A program made the translations under genes and the position numbers. DNA of 64,000 bases from Scilla litardierei (taxonomy: Eukaryota > Streptophyta > Magnoliopsida > Asparagales > Asparagaceae): the NCBI GenBank assembly GCA_030789695.1, contig CM061142.1, forward strand, positions 353,437,486 through 353,501,485, written 5' to 3'. Positions 43,490-54,940 of the stretch are shown piece after piece; position 1 is the stretch's first letter; each line of letters begins with the position of its first letter. Below the pieces are notes generated by a model that saw nothing but the letters and a program-made list of their open reading frames with translations, was not told where the DNA came from and made no database searches.

Positions 43490-46400
43490 ATAAGCCAATC
43501 TAATCATGTTACTAATTCCTATATTGACATTATAAATCTTTAAGCCAAGCTATGTGTTGAACTAAGCATTCTCATGTTACAAATTCCTCCATAGACTTCT
43601 ATGTTAAATATAATTCCTCCATAAACTGAAATCTCAAGAATTAACAATGGCATAGCAAAAGACCAGACTTTCTCAATGTCAAGCATTCTCTCTCCACACT
43701 CATGTTTGTCCCACCCTTCGAATGCATGAATTATCCCAGTAAAACACCATGTGATCATCAGCCTTCTTGGTAGCCAGATCTGCCAGGTAAGGACATGGAT
43801 TAATTGTAAAAGAAAACATGTATATTCCAATTAAACAAACCCTAGGTCTGCTCATTAGAAACCCAAATCCCACCCAATTAAACGGCGATAAACATTTCCT
43901 GGTCCAAATCCCACCCAAATTATACAGACGAACATCAACCAAATCCATACCAATAAAATCGTTGTATATTCCATTAAGTGCATGCCTCGAGCATCAATAA
44001 TGAAAAGTCTCTATTCCCAAATTTAAATTCCTCTTTTAACAGAATATAGTCTAGTAAGAGAAGAGGAATTCATGTTTGATAAAGTTGCTATCTGAAAATT
44101 AAATAGTTATGGACTTGCATCCCATATAATGTGATCAAACAATTCCATAAGTGGGTCCAAGTTTCTTTGTACCTTGCCCTTAATAATGAAAATCCTGATT
44201 AACAAATTTAAATGCATCTTTTTGCAGAGTAAATTATATGGTCATTGCCTTACCCTCATTTTCCTTGCCAAATGCTGATATGTTAAAAGTAGAACATGAC
44301 AATAGAAATCTTGATAATTCCATTAGATATCTTGATATGTTGATATTAACAGGAAGCATATGAAAATAGGATATCTTGATAATTACATATCCCTCTAGCT
44401 ACTGAGGATATCTTGAAAATAGGATATCTAAATTGAGGATCCATGTCAATATTCAATGAGAATTTCAGGTTAACAAAGTGTGCTTCTCAGTTTTTTGAAC
44501 TTAGTGTATGTTTTTTGTACAGGAAGCACACATATACCTCAACTTTGTGAGAGCTCAATTAACATAAACTAAGTTAACATAATTTTTATACATATACCTC
44601 AAACTTCTATCTCCAAGTTTGTGAGAGCTCAATCACACACATATACATTCTCAGTTAACATAAACTAAGTTAAAAAACATTCTTCTATCTTCTCAGTTTT
44701 TTGGACATTCAAAAAAGCTTGTGAGAGCTCAATTGTATAATTTTTATACATATACCTCAAACTTCTATCTCCAAGTTTGTGAGAGCTCAATTGAGGATCA
44801 GGATATCTGTCAAACTTTAATTTTGAATACACATACAATATGTATTTAAAAAAATCCATGTCAACATTCAATGAGGATATTCATTCAGGATATGTGTATG
44901 TGTATTCAATGAGGATATTCATTCAGGATATTCATTCAATGAGGTATGAACTTAGTGTATGTGTATTCAAAAAAATTAGTCCATGTCAACAGGATATTCA
45001 TTCAAATTTTGTTAGGATCAGGATTAGCATCAGGATTAGTCCATGTCAACAGGATATTCATTCAAAAATTACATCCATGTCTCAATTCTGGATGTAAAAA
45101 TTCTCAAAGACGAATTCTGGATTTTTACATTCAAAAAAATCATGATGCTTATATTCATTCAAAAATTACATCCATGTTTCAAAATTAAAGTTGCAAAAAT
45201 TACATCCAAGTCCAAGTGAAAAAGTGGGCATTGGTGTTTTTTACATCCATGCCAGCATTCAATGAGAATTTCAAGTTAACAAAGTGTGCTTCTCAGTTTT
45301 TTGCTTATATTCATTCAAAAATTACATCCATGTTTCAAAATTAAAGTTTCAAGTGAAAAAGTGTGCATTGATGAATGTGTGGACACATGGAGAAAATTAC
45401 ATCCAAGTTCAAAAATTATTTTTTGTGTTCTTAGTGTATGTTTTTGAACAGATATCCAAGTTCATTGGTGTATGTGTGCATATGTTAACAGATATCCAAG
45501 TTCAAAAATTACATCCAAGTTCAAAAGAAATGAAGAACACAAAAAAAACAGTGTATGTGTATGTTTTTTGAACTTAGTGTATGTTTTTTGTACAGGAAGC
45601 ACACATGGAGAAATCAGTTAACATATACCTCAGTTTTTTTTGAAAGTTGACTGAGAAAAAAAGCTATATAACTCAGAAATTCCATGTATCAAGTATCAAC
45701 TGAGAAAAAAAAGCTAGCACATGTATGAAAATTTGATCATTGTAAAAAATATCTCTTAGTACAATGGACAATGAGATAAAAAAGCTTAGGACAATGAGAT
45801 TCAAGTTATCACATGTATGAAAATTTGATCATATAACTAAGAAATTTGATAATTACATATAACTTGAATCTCATTATATAACTCAGAAATTTGAAAATGA
45901 GGGACTAAACTCAGAAATTTGATGATTTTTATGTTGAATCTCAATATATGAGGACTTCTGAAAATGAGGGACTAAACTCAGAAATTTGGAGAACTAAACT
46001 CAGTTATCACATATGCTACTGATAATTCATAGGAATGGATGACTAAAGATTTTCAATTATCACATTTTTGAATGGATGACTAAGGATTCTCACCAATTTT
46101 TGAGAATTAACTCATAGGAATTGGATGACTAAGGATAATATCTCAAAAATGTGATAATATCTCAGTACATGTGCTACTGATAATTCTCACCAATGCTAAT
46201 GAATTCTCACCAATTCTTGATGTCATACATCAAGCTTCACCAAGTATAAAAACAATATTCAATATTCATACATCATAAAAAACAATTTTCAATCTTCAAT
46301 CACTCAGTTATCACATATGCTACTGATAATAAAAAATATCAGTAATTATCAAGATTCAATCTTCATACATCATAAAAAAATCTCCAAAAAAATTGAGTAT

Positions 46401-46600
46401 TAACAAAAATTCTGCCGCCATAACAAAAAATTGAGTATTCAATCTTCATACAATTTTCTAATATGCTACATATGCTTGAATCCTGTAAATAGAATTGAGT
46501 ATTAACAAAAATTCAAAATAACCAAAATGTACACCGGACAAAATTCAGCTGCCTTAACTACAAACTATACAAAAAGTATAAAAACAAAAATTGACTTAAA
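43490..46600. repeat. Second part of the AT-rich scrambled-repeat block
   Basis: Recurring words include AGGATATTCATTC, TTACATCCAAGTTC, CTCAGTTTTTTG, GTGAGAGCTCAATT and TGATAATTCTCACCAA. No gene is recognised in it. Confidence 0.65.
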
Positions 46601-47080
46601 GTGTTGAGGTGCAGAGGACGTGAGGACATCAATGGGGGTGCTCACCAAGTGTTGAGGTTCAGGACATCAAGCTTCGTGCTCTCCCTCACTGCAATGGGGG
46701 TGCTCTTCTTAATGAGGGTGAAATAAAGTAAAGGAAAAAGAATTGAGGAGAAGAGGAAGAGCTAACCGTGGTGCAGGACATCAAGCTCTTCGTGCTCTCC
46801 CTCACTGCAATGGGGGTGCTCTTCGTGCTCTCCCTTGCTCTTCTTGAGCTGGAGGTAGAAGAAGATGGCGCGGAGGAACGTGGCCTCTCCCTGACTCTTC
46901 GTGCAAGAAGTGAGGAACGGGAGCTTGAGCTTAGCAAGGATTTTGGGAGGAATGGGGGCTTGAGCGAAGCGGGAAGAGATCAAAGCGTAGCGGGAAGGAT
47001 TTTGTGAAGGCGATGTGATGTGATCAAAATTTCCCTCCCTTGTGAAGGCGAGAGCTGAGGATTTTCCCTCCCTTTGAATT
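46601..47080 (-). other. GC-richer island near the Helitron 5' side
   Basis: Two copies of a block containing CTCCCTCACTGCAATGGGGG lie at about 46680 and 46797. Open frames on both strands are low-complexity (Leu/Glu or Ser/Arg-rich). It may be the first exon or 5' UTR of the gene whose exon-like islands lie downstream on the minus strand; that is inference. Confidence 0.3.
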
Positions 47081-47418
47081 TTGTGATATGAGTTCAAAAT
47101 TTAAAATGAAGAGGATGTGATTTGAGTTCAAAATTTATAAATTCTGATGTGATGTGATTTCTTATACAACAATCACACCCAATTACACATAACCTCAATT
47201 TCTCATACCTCAATTTCTCATACCTCAATTTCTCATACCCAACATCACACCCAATTACACATAAACAAAACAAAATTTTCTTATCCAATATCTCTTATCC
47301 ATTATCTCTTATCCAAATTCTCTTATACAACAATAACACATCCACAAACAAAAATACACATAACCAAAATCTCTTATACAATTTCTCTTATCCAAAAACC
47401 CATGATAACATCCCTGTT

Positions 47419-47424
<6 letters not shown>

Positions 47425-47458
<34 letters not shown>

Positions 47459-47708
47459 TTATATTAATAAACAAAAGATATAAAATTTCTATTAATAAAC
47501 AAAAGATATAATTTCATATAGGTCCATTGGCATCCTAAAATTACAAAGAAAATACCGAGCTAGTCGCGCCTTCGAGAGGGTTAGGAAACATGGTTCGGTC
47601 GCGCGTCTGTACTACGTAAAACGGTAGCAAAAATTTCAAATGCGAAATTTATGGACATAAAACAACCATACACACCAAAATACACACGATCGAGAAGTGG
47701 CCGTTATA
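47425..47708 (-). repeat. Solo Tekay/Del-type LTR, right part
   Basis: After an AT run the sequence ends CCGTTATA, the reverse complement of TATAACGG, a one-base decay of TGTAACGG. GCTTC follows, matching 31962-31966. Confidence 0.75.
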
Positions 47709-47713
47709 GCTTC

Positions 47714-50551
47714 GCAATTGATACTACCTATCAAATCGAAGAGCACTGCATGGTCAACGCAAAGAAACAAACGGGGTTAATTCTAACGTCGTTTGACCCC
47801 TCAAACGTAAGCCCAAAGTTTGAAAAAAAACTTGTGTTTCGGAAACAAAACCAGACGCAAATAAATCCAAGGTTTCTTAAACCCTTGTGGGCCCCACGTG
47901 GGGCCCATTTACTGTCGGACGGAAGACTGAGCGCCTGCATCAGTGGGCGCCTACAAACTTTGCGGGCAGAGCCCATTATGGGCCCAGGCGGGGCCAATGC
48001 CTGGGCCCATGCCCAAGCGCGCTCGCCTGGGCCCAGGCAGGGCCATCGCCTGGGCCCATGCCCAGTCGCCATGCTCCTGGGCTTGGGCCCAGGTATTGAG
48101 TCTGGGCCGCAAGCCCCTTACTAGGCTAGACCGGTGGGCTAGCCCAACAGCCCTTTATTGTTGGCCCCTTTTTTAAATTTTGAAACTCCTTTCAAATAAT
48201 GTTATTGGGCCCAATTTGATTTTCTATTTAAAACCCTTTTAAATAGGTCTATTTGCTCGTTTGACCTCTGATTTGAGCGCGGTTTTCTCCCCGACTTTCG
48301 TGGAAAAATCCTCTTCATTTCTATGCATTTATAAAATATATTTGTAAACATATTATAATTTACATTTTATTTTTCATTTAATATTAAAATCCATTTTCAT
48401 TAAATACAAATGAACTGAAGGTATACATCTCTCAACAACTCATATTTGCACTCAGGATCATTTATCCTGAATCCAAAATTTATCTGCAACTTCTTTGCAG
48501 TTATATATCTTTTGCATCAAATGTATTTTCTCCCTTATCCTACATATTACTTGATGATGGTCTCACTTTGTGTGAGACCCTACAGCCTGACCCTACTGCA
48601 GGTGGGGCTCGAATCCCCAGACGGCAGTGACCACGGGCAGCATGTGTCATCCCTGTTTCGGTATCATAATTATATGGTTAACTCATCGACATGAGTATTG
48701 TCAAGACCACCTTGACTATGTCTGTGATGAATACCATAGTTTTAGTCTTTTCGTCAAAACTATGTCGCTTTGTCAAGCCTGGAGTATGGTCAACTGTCAA
48801 CCCTATTAGCTTGAACTTGGTTAGTCTCCATCGATCTTTAGTCAAATAATGTTGGACTTCTTCCAACATACTCTGGCTAGAGTTTTCACTAAAGATCGAA
48901 TTAAGCGACGCTAACTCCCCATAGACAGGAGAGACGAATCCTCTCTTGGTCATTACTCTTCTCGCATGCTTCGAGTGTCACCCAACCAAAGGCCTTTCAA
49001 CGGAGCTTTCCCAAGGCTAGATCAGTGATCTAAGTGACACCGTTCATGTACAGCTTTATACCATGACCTCAAGTCAAAGACCTACTTTCATATCATCACT
49101 GAGAGTTAACATTGATAGATTGGTTAATGTTAACCATATGATAACTCTCGTTGGGTCATTCAGTGAACTCGTTTTCCAATGAGCACCTGTGTCTCGTCTC
49201 CGACTTCGCCAAGTCGAATGACCATGAGGTCATCATCACCACTCCATGGTGAAGACTAAGACATAATGCCATATCCGATGTGTCGATATCCATTTCTCGA
49301 AAATTCGACGACCACGAACATTTCTAGACTTATGTTACTAATGGTCAAGCACTTCTCTATGATCAAGATCTCCATTTTGATACATGTTTGACCTTGTATT
49401 AAGTCTCAGGACTTTACTTAAGTGATAATAATGACTTCATTATTATTAACTTACGTGAATTCTTACTGTTAAAACCTCAAGATCGGCCAAGTTGATCCAG
49501 GCCTGCATCTCCAAAGCCCAAGTCTTAACCCGTAAGATCTTTGCATTAAGACCCAGTTCACCAAGGCTTAGAGAAGCTCGTTGAGGCTCAGAGTAGCCCG
49601 CGCTTGCGGAGCTACGAGCAACTCAATCAAACCAAAGAGGAACCATCCGATGTATCAAGCGACCTACCCCAGCTCGCCCCAGATGCAGCTCGCACACCTC
49701 TCTATCCAGGTAAAGTCCACCCACGGAGGAAGACGACACGCCACTAGCAGTTTCACTACAGACAACTCTGATAAAAGTTCACCTGGCCGCTTCGTCGCCT
49801 GACTGCCTAACTGCCTGTCAAAAGCACGCCTAGCTGTTTCGTCGCCAGACAGCCTGACAAAAGCACACCTGACATTAACGGCTCTGACGGCCTGACAAAA
49901 GCCCGCCTGACACGTTCGGCTCTGACATCCTCAGCCGGACCCCTGACACTGCCAGCTCAGCTAAAGCAACCGACTACAGCTACTTATAAATACCCCTTCT
50001 CCTCCAACGAGAAAGGGGCTAGCTAATCGGTAAGAATTCCTAATACATCCACTTATATTCAAGGTCGAATATCTTCCACATATTCGTGCCTTCCACATCA
50101 GTTCTCCACACAAGCACCTATATGCCTCTATGATCGCCTCGTGTGTTCGACATTCTCCAAACAGTCACCCGCTGACTTAAGAATCAGAGAGGCAATAGGC
50201 TGGCACCCAGCCCCGCCTTTCTGACGAGTTGTTCTCCTTGCAGGTAGTTTGCCTCTGCTGGTGACATTTGAGGCAAACTTGGGCGTCCAAATCCATTTAA
50301 CGGTCGACCTACTTTTATTGAAGGGCGACCTTGAGCTTTCCATGTGCAAAGTATCTTCCAATCGAGATCAGCCTCGTCTAGCCTCCGAAACCTGTAATCA
50401 TTGTACGCGTGATTTTCATTTCAATACAAATTCAGTGTGAGCGGATTTTACCCCGCAACACTTACTAAACAGCTTATTGTTATTTCGAACAAGATGTTTG
50501 TACATATACATAGGGATAAATTGCCTCGAGTGCATACTATCTCGCTACATC
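47714..50551 (-). repeat. Copia 3' LTR, right part
   Basis: It continues from 31966 and runs to TGTAGCGAGATAG (minus strand) beside the polypurine tract. Total LTR length without insertions is about 3.6 kb, long for copia, so other old insertions may be hidden inside. It holds the GGGCCC palindrome cluster at 47888-48130. I recognise no gene. Confidence 0.65.
47888..48130 (-). repeat. TGGGCCCA palindrome cluster with a 20-bp G-box palindrome
   Basis: TGGGCCCCACGTGGGGCCCA is a perfect 20-base palindrome with CACGTG at its centre. About six further GGGCCC sites (ATGGGCCCAGG, CTGGGCCCATG, CCTGGGCCCAGG) follow within 200 bp. The cluster is upstream of the copia TATA box once the solo-LTR insertion is removed. 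Confidence 0.75.
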
Positions 50552-50687
50552 TCCCACTTGCACTTAGGCCAATTTATCCCGGTATCTCATACCGTATTTA
50601 CACATAAGTCTTTCTAGACTTCATGTGGTTGAGCCTTCGTGAGTGGATCTACGAAACCGTCTACTGTATAGACTTAAGGGGTTCTAT
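50552..50687 (-). pseudogene. pol: Copia RNase H C-terminus and polypurine tract
   Basis: The minus strand encodes TVDGFVDPLTKAQPHEV, the conserved end of copia RNase H (the DPLTK motif). It is followed by a decayed tail and the tract AAGTGGGAGA just before the LTR. The CACTA transposon at 50688 cuts it off from the rest of pol at 60219. Confidence 0.75.
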
Positions 50688-50700
50688 CACTACTACAAAA

Positions 50701-51022
50701 AAGACCTTTAATAGCACACCTTTAATAGCGCTTGCCAATTATAAGCGTTGTTAATTAGAGGCACATATAATAGACAGCGCTTCTTTCTGCAAGCGCTGCT
50801 AAAAGTCGGATAATAGACAACGCTTCTTTCTGCAAGCGCTGTTAAAGATCAGATAATAGACATCGCTTCTTTTTACAAGCGTTGTTTATTAGATGTACAG
50901 ACAATAGACAGCGCTTCTTTCTACAAGCGCTGTTAAAGATCAAATAATAGACAGCGCTTCTTTCTAGAAGCGCCATTAAAGATACACTAATAGACATCGC
51001 TTCTCAGTATGCAAGCGCTGTC
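50701..51022. repeat. Left subterminal repeats of CACTA
   Basis: About six units alternate TAGACAGCGCTTCTTTCT with CAAGCGCTGTTAAAG at 50-60 bp spacing. These are typical binding sites for a CACTA accessory transposase. Confidence 0.85.
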
Positions 51023-51445
51023 AAACATATTCGCATCCGATGAGCACACGATTAAATTTTTTCATCTCCCAAAATCTCTGAACGTGTCTCAAATTTTTTT
51101 GAAGACAAGATCCTCCGCCTCCACTCCACTCCCTCGTCGCCTCCACTCCATCTGGCGAGCGCGCCTCCACTCCATCGGAATTTTTGAAGATTAGATCCTC
51201 CGCCTCCACTCCATCTTGCGAGCACGGCCTCCCCCTCCACTCCCTCGTCGCCTCCATCCTCCACCTCCGCCTCCGCCTCCCATACTAGGGTTTCATTCTC
51301 AGCCTCTCCGACTCCGATTCTGAACCCGGCGAGCACGGCCTCCCCCTCCACTCCCTTGTCGCCTCCATCCTTCGCCTCCGCCTCCCATCCTAGGGTTTCC
51401 TTCTCAGCATCTCCGCCTCCGATTCCGAACCCTTTAGGATCCGAT

Positions 51446-51544
51446 ATGGCGAGGAAGAAGATCCGAGAGAACGATTCCAAACGCCTCCTCAATGAGCACC
51501 TCAAGCGGATCGCCGGCATCGACCTCCAGATACGATCAGCTCAG
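51446..51544 (+). pseudogene. ACLA: ATP-citrate lyase subunit A, exon 1 fragment
   Basis: The ATG opens [20 protein letters not shown], then [13 protein letters not shown], close to the N-terminus of plant ATP-citrate lyase alpha chain (usually [15 protein letters not shown]). The 33 codons end at CAG with a GT donor at 51545, as a true first exon. The upstream 350 bases are CT-rich, 5'-UTR-like and contain CCTCCACTCC repeats. The enzyme makes cytosolic acetyl-CoA; only this piece is present, with no downstream ACLA exon recognised. Confidence 0.85.
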
Positions 51545-52118
51545 GTTCTCGTCATCCCTTTTTTGTTTCAAACAAAAAAGTGCGGTTTTTAATGGAAAGT
51601 TAGCTCAGATACTTTGTTCTACTCTGACATTTGTTTTATGATTGTTCTCAAAATTGATTGTCACTCCGTTATCTGTTCTCCATGTGAGGTTGTGGTTTTT
51701 TTTGACTCAGTTTATTCCTGCCCCTTCTCTGCTCATCTGTGGGATTCTGTTGTGCTCATGTCTCAACTTTGGATCACTTTATTTATGCCTTTTGCTTTAT
51801 TGATTCATATGCTTTTTGCTATCTAAAAGTTTGATATAGTTGTCATGATGATTGTCCTTTTGTGCTGAGTAAAAGTAGAAAATCAAACAATTACAATGAT
51901 GTTTTTCTAAATTTTTTCCCTTGCCTTTTACCTTCATATTTCAGAAGTGTTTGTCAATTAATTCTACTCTAGTCCTAATTCTCATGTACTTAGTTTGAGT
52001 ATTTTTTTGTGCTAAAATCTAAATTTTGTTCTACTTTGTTTGTTATAATGTTTTTTGGTTTCTTCCGATATTGGAATTTGCTCATGTTTACATATATTAA
52101 ACCTGTATTTCTATGAAG

Positions 52119-52319
52119 GTTCATATAACTCAAGGCAATGCTAATGGGGCAGCCATGATTGTGTCATGGGTGACACCAGACGAATGTGGTTCTAGTAAAG
52201 TTCTTTATGGCACATCCGAGAACAAGCTTGAGTTCTCTGTGGAAGGAAAGGTTACTCAATATAAATTCTATAACTATACTTCGGGGTATATCCATCATTG
52301 CACTCTGAGAAAGTTGAAG
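52119..52319 (+). pseudogene. PAP: Purple acid phosphatase fragment, exon a
   Basis: 67 codons starting VHITQGNANGAAMIVSWVTP and ending HHCTLRKLK match the N-terminal fibronectin-like domain of plant purple acid phosphatases. Acceptor AG ends at 52118 and donor GT follows at 52320. No metal-binding catalytic domain is present here. Confidence 0.9.
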
Positions 52320-52432
52320 GTTATTTATTAAACTCTTCGCACTATATGCTTGATTCATAGCTGATTTTAATGATTTACTTTCCCGTCTTGGATCAATTTC
52401 AGAGGAAGAGTGACATTCTTTTCTTTTTGCAG

Positions 52433-52544
52433 CATGACATAAAATACTACTATGAGGTTGGGATTGATCATACATCAAGGAAGTTCTGGTTCATAACCCC
52501 TCCTGAAAGTGGCCCGGATGTTCCATATACATTTGGCCTTATAG
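52433..52544 (+). pseudogene. PAP: Purple acid phosphatase fragment, exon b
   Basis: [20 protein letters not shown] and [17 protein letters not shown] continue the phosphatase from exon a without residue loss. Acceptor TTTTTGCAG precedes and donor GTAATT follows. The catalytic metal ligands would come in later exons, which are not seen. Confidence 0.9.
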
Positions 52545-54499
52545 GTAATTCCTTTTCATTTTTATGCTGGCTATAATTTTCGCTTTATATTATTAGTTCT
52601 CTTTTGTAGAAGACATCATATTACTATCTGTTAGTTTCATTATGGACTATCATATAATGAATTCGTGACCTTTCCATCACCATATTTTGCAACATCGTTC
52701 ATCTTAATGTTTTCTTAAAATTGACTTCTAGTTTCATTTCGCCAATTCTTTGATTTAGATTTTTCAGATTTTGAATTTGTAGATATTAGGAGTGTCTTTC
52801 TACAAATTGCTAGTCGACTTGGTTATGTCACCTTGAACTCGAAGGTATTTCTTGGTGTTATTTGAAATTGTGCTTTATCAAGTTTTAGAGGATTTATTTG
52901 CAAGGAACAATGCGTTCCATGTTGATGCATTCTACTATCTTAATTAGTATTCAACTTAAATGTTACAACATATGTATTAATGCTACCATAGCTCTTGTGG
53001 CTGTATTCTTGTGTAAAAAGCCTGGGATTAATTAATTGGCTACTACTTTACTCTCAATGGTGAGCCAAAGCGTGTATTATACTTAACGTTCATGGAGGCA
53101 ATATGCATCACTTTACTATTAAAAGACATCACTTACGAGGATGAAATAATTTGTTAATTTTTTTCACCCGATTTGTGGTAGGATATGAACACAATGCCAT
53201 TTTTCAACTTCTCTTAATATCATGTCGGTTGCCACTATGCAAAGCTTAAGCTGGCAACTGATAGGCTGACAATCTCAGTATCACTTGGCATCCAACTTAA
53301 AATTCTGCTTGCTAATTGGATTTCTTTCAGTTCTCATTTTATCTGAGTGAGAGGGTTGGAATGAGGAAGGGGAAGGGAGGGGCTGAGGAAAATGGATGGA
53401 TGGATCGAGATGTTTCAACTGCATGCATGGATCGAGATTTTGAACTTGGCTATATGCCAATTATTACATATCAAAAGCATTTTATAAGGTAGCGTAGAAT
53501 AACATGTGCTGTGAGGTATCTCTATATACTTTAATCTAGATATAGTTGAAGTCATCTTTTCATAAACGATGTGGTGACAAGTACACACATAGAGAATATC
53601 TAATACGATGGAGGAAATGTCATGTTAGTATTTCAGCCTCTTTGTTATTGTACTTTAATACCATTTTAGTTATGACATAGATCCATACATTGTCCTGTTT
53701 GTGGTAAAGGCTATATTTGTTTAATATAATAATGTTAAATGGAAAGCATGTTTACTTTAGCCACATACTTCAAAGCCATGTTAATCACTAGTCTTTCTTA
53801 CATTGTTGACTTTCAACTCTTTCTGTTGGTATGGCTTGTAAGATCTTTTCATTGCAGTATGTTACTCGCTTTAATGTAGACTTTCCTATTACTTTGTGAT
53901 AATATGTAACTAATTTTTACTTAGGCTATAGATTACTCATCTTTAAAGAAAGTGCAGATGAACAAGCTGTAAGCTGCAGTAAAAGGACATGTTAAGTCTT
54001 CATTTTATCTCATGTTGGTTGTACCTGACATACATCTAGTTTTTAATTATTTCCAAAAATAGAGGCACATATACACCTTGATAAACAAATACATATACAT
54101 CCAATTTGTTAACTTACGAGGAAAATGAGACGCTGAGACGCCGTTAACTTGGGATAGGAAAATTGGTTACTAGAATAAATGCACACATAACCCTTGTCAT
54201 GGAACTAATGAGATGACTACTATGACTGAATCATGAGCTCAAAGGATAGTGTATATTTTATTTTTTTATTGTCCCTCCCGTGTAGCATTCGATCCGATAA
54301 TCACTGCTGTGTTTGCTTGAATATTCATGATGTTCTACAAAGCTTTGACTATGATAATATACTGCACACGGGCACAATCTTACCATATACATTCTAATTG
54401 CACTTTTGGGTTATTAATTTTGTTTTTTGAGGGCATGGAAAATATAGATTTCTGTTCATCTTTGATAAGGAAATCAATGTTTTTTTTCTTTCTTTCTCA
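52545..54499. other. Intron-like DNA between PAP and ATX1 fragments
   Basis: T-rich intron-like sequence with scattered stops in all frames. A short open run near 52755-52841 is not recognised. I see no further phosphatase exon. Confidence 0.5.
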
Positions 54500-54576
54500 G
54501 ACGGTTGTGCTCAAGGTTGGCATGTCATGTGAAGGCTGTGTTGGTGATGTCAAGAGAGTCCTCACCAAAATGGAGG
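54500..54576 (+). pseudogene. ATX1: ATX1-like copper chaperone fragment, exon 2
   Basis: [19 protein letters not shown] then VLTKMEG contains the copper-binding M-x-C-x-x-C of the heavy-metal-associated domain. Acceptor TTTCTCAG and donor GTTGCT fit the plant ATX1 intron position. The preceding MSQ-type start exon is not visible. Confidence 0.9.
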
Positions 54577-54830
54577 GTTGCTTCATTCACTTTCTTATTT
54601 TATTACAATTAAATTCCTTACAGTATTAGAACAGATCATCATTCATTCTATAAGCTCTTTTGTTTGTTCTATTAATTTTCCAATTCTTACCCTTAGGAAA
54701 AATATTTTTTTTAAAGATTCAAGGGCATGTTCCTATGTCTTGACCCACCAATTATATTAATCTATCACATATACTTTTTGGGATCAGTTCTATATGACAT
54801 TTTTCTCTTTGGTTTGTAACTTCTTTTCAG

Positions 54831-54940
54831 GCGTGGAGTCATTCGACGTGGACCTCAAGGAACAAAAGGTAACCGTGAAAGGCAACGTGAAACCTGATGC
54901 AGTTTTACAGACAGTTTCAAAGACGGGAAAGAAAACCTAA
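54831..54940 (+). pseudogene. ATX1: ATX1-like copper chaperone fragment, exon 3
   Basis: Splicing from 54576 would complete a glycine codon, then [19 protein letters not shown] and a tail ending KTGKKT-stop (TAA 54938-54940). Plant ATX1 proteins usually continue a few residues (Ser-Phe-Trp-Glu), so the end is truncated. With exon 2 it spans nearly the whole metal-binding domain. Confidence 0.9.

Larger units (their letters stand above)
34464..47424 (-). mobile_element. Helitron-like insertion, about 13 kb, AT-rich
   Basis: On the minus strand the right terminus reads a perfect 18-nt palindrome (34475-34492, CCGTGCCCGCGGGCACGG), seven bases, then CTAG (34464-34467) followed by T. A GC hairpin before CTAG-T is the hallmark of a Helitron 3' end. 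It lies within an AT run, and the opposite border lies in another AT run near 47424-47456; the exact 5' TC end is not resolved. No Rep/helicase motif was recognised, so it is non-autonomous. Removing it restores a normal-length Tekay LTR. Confidence 0.6.

Noticed and set aside
46768..47007. 79-aa plus-strand Leu/Glu-rich protein with a signal-like start
   Set aside because: Low-complexity, duplicated locally, open on both strands; not supportable as a gene.
34464..47424. Helitron Rep/helicase or RPA gene inside the AT-rich insertion
   Set aside because: No HUH or helicase motif was seen in any frame; the exon-like islands did not resemble RPA convincingly.
52164..52478. 104-aa minus-strand frame over the phosphatase exons
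   Set aside because: Antisense of recognised purple acid phosphatase exons.
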